A DNA stretch of 64,000 nucleotides from assembly GCF_021018895.1 (NCBI RefSeq), contig NC_079368.1:5952501-6016500 (forward strand). Direction: 5' to 3'. Both the position numbers and the translations under genes were made by a program. Source of the DNA: Seriola aureovittata. Its lineage: Eukaryota; Chordata; Actinopteri; Carangiformes; Carangidae. The notes under the pieces were generated by a model. The model was not told where the DNA came from and ran no database searches. It saw only the letters and a program-made list of their open reading frames with translations. Shown in pieces: positions 58,883 through 64,000 of the stretch (positions within the stretch are counted from its first letter, which is position 1; each line of letters starts with the position of its first letter).

Positions 58883-60050
58883 AGAGATGGGGATTCTAGT
58901 TTGTGACGTGGACTCGAGTCACATTTAAGTTGCACATATAGCGACTTGAGAGTTAACTTGAGACTCGTCCTCATCAGACTTGAGATTCGGGGCTTGTTGT
59001 GAACAATCTTTATTTGTTTATATTTTGGCATCTTAACATTAAGCAAATGTCTGACGTGCTGGATGTCATTTCCTCTGAGGGCGAGAGAGAGCGCACAAGG
59101 GAGAGAGAGTGGTAGAGCTGTGTGTGGTGGTCAGTAAGTGGAGTGGGCTGCACAGTCCACTGTGGGTCTGTGCGGACGCCGGCTCCCTCGGGTCTGTCTC
59201 CCCATGCAAATTACATTCGGGTCCCGCAGCTCCATCTGCTCGCTTATTGTTTTTGTGTCTGTATCTTTGTCATTGTTTAAACGCTGAGGGAACAGTGAAC
59301 TGTTACAGACAAAGTAAAATAGACAACAACAAAACAACAACAACAAACTGTGCCTGAAAAGCTCACAGTAAAGATGTTAAGGTCCACAAAAATTCACATG
59401 TTTCACGATAGTTGTGCATCCAGCAGCAGCGACTCTGCAGACAACAGACAGGACCACAGCTCTCAGTGAGTCCAGTGTTACAGAATATGTGGAAGGCAGA
59501 AGCAGGATAATGTGTAACTTCGTTGTCTGCTGTTGTTTCAGCAGAAATTCTAATACACTAATTAAATTACTCAAAATCTGTGTGATCAGCTCAGATCTAC
59601 AGAATTTTATTACGGAAAGATTCAATGAAGAGAGACAAACTACAAAAATTAAAATATGTCTGTCCAGTCTGAATTCTAATCTCATATTCTCTACAGCTGC
59701 TGATTTATACAGAGAAAAAGAACATGCAGGTTGTTCCATGTATTGATATCCTCGGTTTACTACATGATTCTTGTTAAGTGACACAGGCTGTATGTGATGG
59801 TGTCTCCAGATGGTTCCGGTGGGTCAGTCCAAGTCAAATATCCAGGGCCGATTTTTATTCCCATTCCTTCCCTGTTCCCTCCTTTTATTATAATGTATAA
59901 CTTTATAAGTAGTGATGACAATGCAGTACATGCTTTGAATTCCTTAGATATGACCATGCAGAGTTCTAAGCAGCAGGGGATAGAAAACTCATAACAACTA
60001 TAAAAGACTTGAGACTTGACTTGGACTTGAAAAAAATGACTTGATGAGCA
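58883..60050 (+). mobile_element. 1.15-kb dispersed element D, direct copy
   Basis: This is the partner of 43080-44240 in opposite orientation. It begins 'cagagatggggattctagtt' with 'ggactcgagtcaca' and ends 'gagacttgacttggacttga'. The two copies share the whole layout, including the internal 'gatggttccggtgggtcagt' / 'gatgggttctggttggccag' block. This copy keeps the left end that the other has lost. It is non-coding; small open frames inside are chance. Confidence 0.85.
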
Positions 60051-60519
60051 TGCTATTATTAACCAAATTAGCTGTACCTGTTTCCAATTCCTCACTCAAC
60101 GCAAACACCCAACCGGTGCCAGCATTAGTCCAGAAATAATATCTTTTATAATAAGTAAATGTAACACTTTTTCCTATAAATGAAGACGGATAATTTCATT
60201 TGTATTTTACAAAATTAGCTTTATACTACAAGCTTTATACTACAGTTTAATGCAGTGCATTGTAATGAGGCCTATGCTCTCTTACTGGCAGATGAAGCCA
60301 GGGATCCACTGTGTTACCCAGCAGCATAATTCATTGAGTCCTTTTCCACACTTACTTAAAATGATGCTTGAGCTATGCATTTTTGTCAGAATCAGGTAAA
60401 GACCCTGAATAATTTGACTGTTCATTACATTCAGAAGAGGGTTCAATCACCAAAATTGAGTTCCATTTAGGTAAAATTTAATCCTTTTTTATCAAGACTG
60501 TTGGAACCTGGGATTCCTA
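60051..60519. other. Single-copy DNA, nothing recognised
   Basis: No gene or recognisable repeat. Confidence 0.5.
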
Positions 60520-60775
60520 GCCACATTTACAAGTATAGGTCCAAGGATAGGATGTCATTCAGTGGGTCAGTCCACCACTTTGGTCCAGACTAAAATATCT
60601 AAACAAATGTTTGAATTGAAAAGACATTCATTGATGATCCCCCATAGGATGAAGCCTATTGACTTGATCTCTTGACTTTTCCTTTAGTATCCATGAGGGT
60701 GACATTTGTGGTCTTGACTGAAATGTCTCAAGAAATGTTGGATGGATAAAATTTGTCACACACATTCAGGTTAAA
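60520..60775 (+). repeat. Dispersed repeat E fragment
   Basis: Carries 'ccaccactttggtccagact', 'gatgaagcctattgacttg', 'tgagggtgacatttgtggtc' and 'gaaatgttggatggata' in the usual E order. Confidence 0.78.
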
Positions 60776-61409
60776 GTTTTAAACTATGTACAAATATATC
60801 ACACATAAAGGTGATAAAAAACGGCACAAGCACATCTACGCTTACTTCCTCATTGAGAAATTCTGGATCAGGGCTTATGCCCCGCCCACCACTGGTGCTT
60901 GGCTGACATGTTTGTGGGCTCTCTAAGCTGACAAGGTTTCAGGTTTATTTTGCCCCGCCCCCTCGTCCCCACAAGTTGACAGGATTGGTTCCTTAGGTTA
61001 TATGATGTATGAAGCCCTGGCTGTCTGAATCTGTTTTCGTGAGACTGTCATTGGTTCACTGCAGTTCCAAGGTAGAGATACCGTTTATTTCACTTGTGAT
61101 ATGTCTTCTATTATATAAAAAACACCATGTGGACTTGTTAACAATTGATTTTCATCGCAGGGGGTCTTTAACAACTTTAGCAATCCTCTTACTTTCCATA
61201 TAGTTTCATCATCAATCTTATTATTTGTCCAATACTTTGGTTTGTAGACATTTCCATCAGCCTCAGCTTGTGTTGAGAACAATATTCAATGTATTCACTA
61301 AACTGCATTAATGTTAGCCTAACTTAAATTAATAAATACAGCAGCCAAATTACATGGCCTGTGTTTTAGCAGAGACACAAGAAAAAAGAAAAAAGAGAAA
61401 AGAATAGAG
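60776..61409. other. Single-copy DNA, nothing recognised
   Basis: No gene is recognised. A purine-rich AAAAAGAG run lies near 61379-61405. Confidence 0.5.
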
Positions 61410-61745
61410 ACATTTGCAGGGTCTCTGCTACTTTTAAAACTGAGTTTAAACTCCTACTCCTGGTATAATGCTCCTAATGGCCTGTCGCCACAGTGTATAT
61501 CAACCGTGCTCTCAATTTACAAACGGAGCGGATCTCTCAGGTCTCCAGGCACCTACTGTACGTATTTCATATCCCTGGAGCTCCACAGTTCTGGTGAGAT
61601 TGTGTTCAGCATGTAGAAAAACCTAGAAGCATCAAACAGCTGACTTGCTGATCTAAGAGTCAAACCTACAATGTATTAATTTAAAAACAGCCTTCAGACA
61701 TTTTTATCCATTTTTGTGTTCTCATAAAGTTATTGATTTGTCTTC
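61410..61745 (+). pseudogene. Very decayed LINE ORF2-like remnant
   Basis: The plus strand gives NAPNGLSPQCIST and SIYKRSGSLRSPG, like the 'ALNGLAPQYIS-LL--Y-P-R-LRS' block of L2 LINEs. About 150 bp later comes LKTAFRHFYPFLCSH-like text, resembling 'LKT-LF'. The part that should contain 'F---AP-LWNSLP' is not convincing, so this is a weak call. Confidence 0.4.
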
Positions 61746-61916
61746 GTTACTGTTCCCATGTACTGTATTTTTAACCTCTGTTTTTTAGTGGTTCTCTCCT
61801 TTTCTTCTCTCTTCCATTTTCTCACAATATACAATATACCTCTATCTGGATGTATATTGCATAACGTGTGATTCAGTGACACGAGATCCCTAAAGCAGTG
61901 GACAGTTTAGATTTTT

Positions 61917-62255
61917 AGCCATGCCAGCAGCGTGGCTCTATGGAAATGTTGGTTGTCAGTTTGCCCACTGGTCCACCACATTGGTCCAGTCTGAAATATC
62001 TCATCTCTCATCTACTGAACAGATGGACAGGTAATTATCCAAAGACATTCACGGTCCTCAGGGGATGAATTTTAAGGAGTCTGGTGATCCCCTGACTGTA
62101 GAGCCAACATGACATTTACATTTTTTGTTTCCACATTCATGCTATTCATGCAATGCCATCATGAAATCAAAATTTTAGGTCAAACTTTGAGACCAAACAC
62201 CTGAAAAACTAATGACATAATGAGTGAATTTTCATCAACCTCAGCTACAATGTGA
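61917..62255 (+). repeat. Dispersed repeat E copy
   Basis: Starts 'agccatgccagcagcgtggc', then 'ggtccaccacattggtccag', 'ctcaggggatgaatttta', 'tggtgatcccctgact', 'caccatg'-like text and 'acctgaaaaactaatgacat'. The order is that of the long copy at 50095-50605, which is in the opposite orientation. Confidence 0.78.
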
Positions 62256-62462
62256 GAAACACTTGTGTCAAGGAATCATAGCAAATTGTTTCAGTAAGTT
62301 TGGACACCCCTGGGCAAATTCCATTTTTAAATGATTTTTGAAGTGAAAAGAATTTAAAACATACCCTGCAGTAAACAGACATTGCAAAATCAAATAGTAA
62401 TTGTGGTCATTTTACTTGTAAAATATTTATAATAAACTTGTTAGGCCTTAATTGACCAGTTT

Positions 62463-62803
62463 GGACTTTTCACAGGCAGGAGACACAAAGTGCTTTACAG
62501 AGCCATAAACCCACAACACAGGAATAATATACAGTATCCAGTAACACAAGCCAGGTACACAGATGATTAAACAGACACGTCTTTAGCTGCTTTTTAAACT
62601 AACACTACTCTTAAATGACTGATGACTGATTAAATGATTCCACTACTTAGGTAGAGCGTCCTCAAAAGCTCGATCACCACAACTCTTTAAACCTGACAGT
62701 AGATTTAACTTGCCTGACCGGAGAGAGCGAGCTGATGAGTCGAGGTGGAGTAGATCAGTTAAATATGCAGGGGCTAGATGGTGCAGTGGCCTGTATGTGA
62801 GAG
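62463..62803 (-). mobile_element. L2-like LINE 3' end, minus strand
   Basis: The minus strand gives TYRPLHHLAPAYLTDLLHLD, then SARSLRSGKLNLLS and SCGDRAFEDALPK, followed directly by WNHLISHQSFKSS. This fits 'A-LNGLAP-YLT-LL', 'R-LRS' and 'GDRAF--AAPKLWN-L---I--S-SFKS'. It is followed by 'tgtaaagcactttgtgtctc' and 'tgtgaaaagtcc', an L2-type 3' end. One stop lies between PK and WN. The fragment begins exactly beside the 43-bp palindrome at 62804. Confidence 0.85.
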
Positions 62804-62846
62804 TGTTACGTTCCCCCGAGAGAATCCAGAGGGAGGGGACGTAACA
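62804..62846. repeat. 43-bp imperfect palindrome with TG...CA ends
   Basis: Arms TGTTACGT-T-CCCC (62804-62816) and GGGG-ACGTAACA (62835-62846) pair over 12 bp with one bulge. The TGTTACG...CGTAACA ends look like LTR termini of some fish retroelements, so this may be the two ends of a deleted LTR. No target duplication was seen. Confidence 0.75.
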
Positions 62847-63154
62847 ATGAATGAAATAACAAAAACCAGGCAATACTAAAAGATGCAGGGACCCAGATTC
62901 AGCAAATAATAAGGAATCTTATTCACAATAGATGAAACTGCAATGGCCCGCTCCTGGTTGGAAACAGGGACAGCTGCGCCGAGTCACCTGTCAGAGAAGG
63001 GGAGAGGGCAGAGGGCACACCAACATGCAACCACAGCACTATGGCACATAACAAAGAGTGAGAATTTTGAACTGAATTCTGTACGAAGCAGGGAGACAAT
63101 GAAGGGAAGTGAGAGTGGGTTTAATAATGAGACCATCTATTTGACCTATTCCAA
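62847..63154. other. Unassigned DNA before the Tc1 fragment
   Basis: No coding match. Text such as 'aaagatgcagggacccagat' resembles the inner side of fish LTRs, which would fit the palindrome next to it, but this is not certain. Confidence 0.35.
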
Positions 63155-63690
63155 GTGATGTGGACAGATGAAATTAGAATTGAGCTCTTTGGCCACAATA
63201 GCCAAAGGTGTGTTTGGAGAAAAGAAAAAAGCAGCAGTGTTTGATGAAAAGAACACCTTCTAAATGTTAAGCATGAGGGTGGAATTTTTTAGGGGGATGG
63301 TGTGGAGGCCAGTGGCACAAAAAGCACTGCACAGATAGAAGGAAGAATGGATTCAACTAAGTATGAACTAACTCTGAATGCATATGTCAGTGAAGAAACT
63401 GACAGTGAAAAGAGGCAGACCTCAACATCCACTATGAGGTACTTCAAGAAACACAATCTGAGGCTTTCCGAACGACCCCCACAGTCCTGTGACCTGAACA
63501 TAATCGAAAATCTGTGGGTGGATCTTAAACATGCTGTGCGTGTGAGACAGCCTAAACATATCTCAGAAGTTGAAGTTACATGCAGGAAGAGTGGGTGAAA
63601 ATGCTTACATCAAGAACAGAAAGACTCTTATAGCTTCTACAGAAAGAGTTTACAAGCTGTGATGTTTGCCAAGGGGGATTACTAAGGAGT
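63155..63690 (+). pseudogene. Tc1-like transposase C-terminal half, decayed
   Basis: The plus strand reads VMWTDEIRIELFGHNSQRCVW, which holds the first catalytic Asp block ('W-DE-----FG-N---VWR'). It continues with LNVKHEGGIF and VEASGTKS ('VKHGGG--M-WG---ASGTG'). A diverged stretch follows in which the second catalytic block (NDPKHT) is not recognisable. It then gives SERPPQSCDLNIIENLWVD, holding the final catalytic Glu in IENLW, and RQPKHISEVE. Stops and frameshifts occur after WRKEKSSSV and in the VKH block. The 5' half with the DNA-binding domain is absent. Dead copy. Confidence 0.88.
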
Positions 63691-64000
63691 TACTTAGTTC
63701 CCAAATATTTGCACTTGCCACAATTATTGTTTATTTTTTTAATTATTTATTTTTTTTAGGTTCATTAGTTAAAAGTAAAAGCAAATTAATTTTTTTCATA
63801 TCAGTTTGCTGCAGGGGTTGTATTTACTTATTTTCACTTCAAAAATCCAGTAAATATGGAATTTTTGATTTTGCTTAAAAATTGATCCACTGTGCTTTTG
63901 ACAGAAGTCTAAAGGCATCCAGGTGAACCATGCATTAATATCAATGAATTCAATATTAAGGTTGATTTAAAAAGTGCACTGGCATGAGTGTTTTAGTGAT
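63691..64000 (+). other. AT-rich 3' flank, probably the Tc1 tail
   Basis: T/A-rich sequence follows the transposase remnant, with 'aaatatttgcacttgccaca' placed where Tc1 3' untranslated regions usually lie. No terminal inverted repeat was found before the window ends. Confidence 0.4.

Overview
This window looks like non-coding genomic DNA from a ray-finned (teleost) fish. It has long perfect CA/TG microsatellites, AT-rich single-copy sequence, and a mixture of old mobile elements typical of teleosts. These include L2/Maui-like LINE tails, a tRNA-derived SINE, Tc1 transposase remnants, hAT and piggyBac-like (TTAA) MITEs, a probable solo LTR, and an integrase-core pseudogene. I cannot name the species. 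I found no convincing host protein-coding exon, rRNA or tRNA gene. Every open frame over 60 codons is either low-complexity translation, chance, or part of a decayed transposon. The window is best read as an intergenic region or a very large intron.

Layout. 1-12.6 kb: single-copy DNA with microsatellites, a 25-base G run (3153-3177), an integrase-core pseudogene inside an element with similar inverted ends (5290-6105), two copies of an unnamed repeat (6120-6560, 10250-10500) and another teleost repeat (7443-8170). 12.6-20 kb: a hAT-type MITE, a rearranged repeat carrying a strong hairpin (14886-14924), a 70-bp CA tract, G4-capable tracts and a LINE 3' end (18630-19040). 20.5-29.5 kb is the densest part. 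It holds a TTAA MITE, a decayed two-ORF LINE on the minus strand, a TTAA MITE split by a 438-bp LTR-like insertion, an L2 LINE tail, a SINE with a perfect 12-bp target duplication, and a second inverted copy of the split MITE. 29.5-43 kb: mostly single-copy, with a Tc1 fragment, a 435-bp MITE, a Harbinger-like fragment and a 0.68-kb foldback element (39640-40315). 43-64 kb: two inverted copies of a ~1.15-kb element, LINE fragments, a TATC microsatellite grown from a retroposon-like tail, a hAT MITE with a TTAA MITE nested in it, several copies of one dispersed repeat, and a second Tc1 pseudogene at the right end.

No genes here act together. The informative content is insertion history: nested insertions, paired inverted copies and hairpins that give relative ages. 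I did not find a new biological system. The items most worth a second look are the integrase-core element, the LTR-in-MITE nest, the foldback element, the inverted 1.15-kb pair and the non-B-DNA tracts. Family names rest on recognised motifs and recalled consensus sequences, not on a database search, and most repeat boundaries are good to about 10-50 bp.
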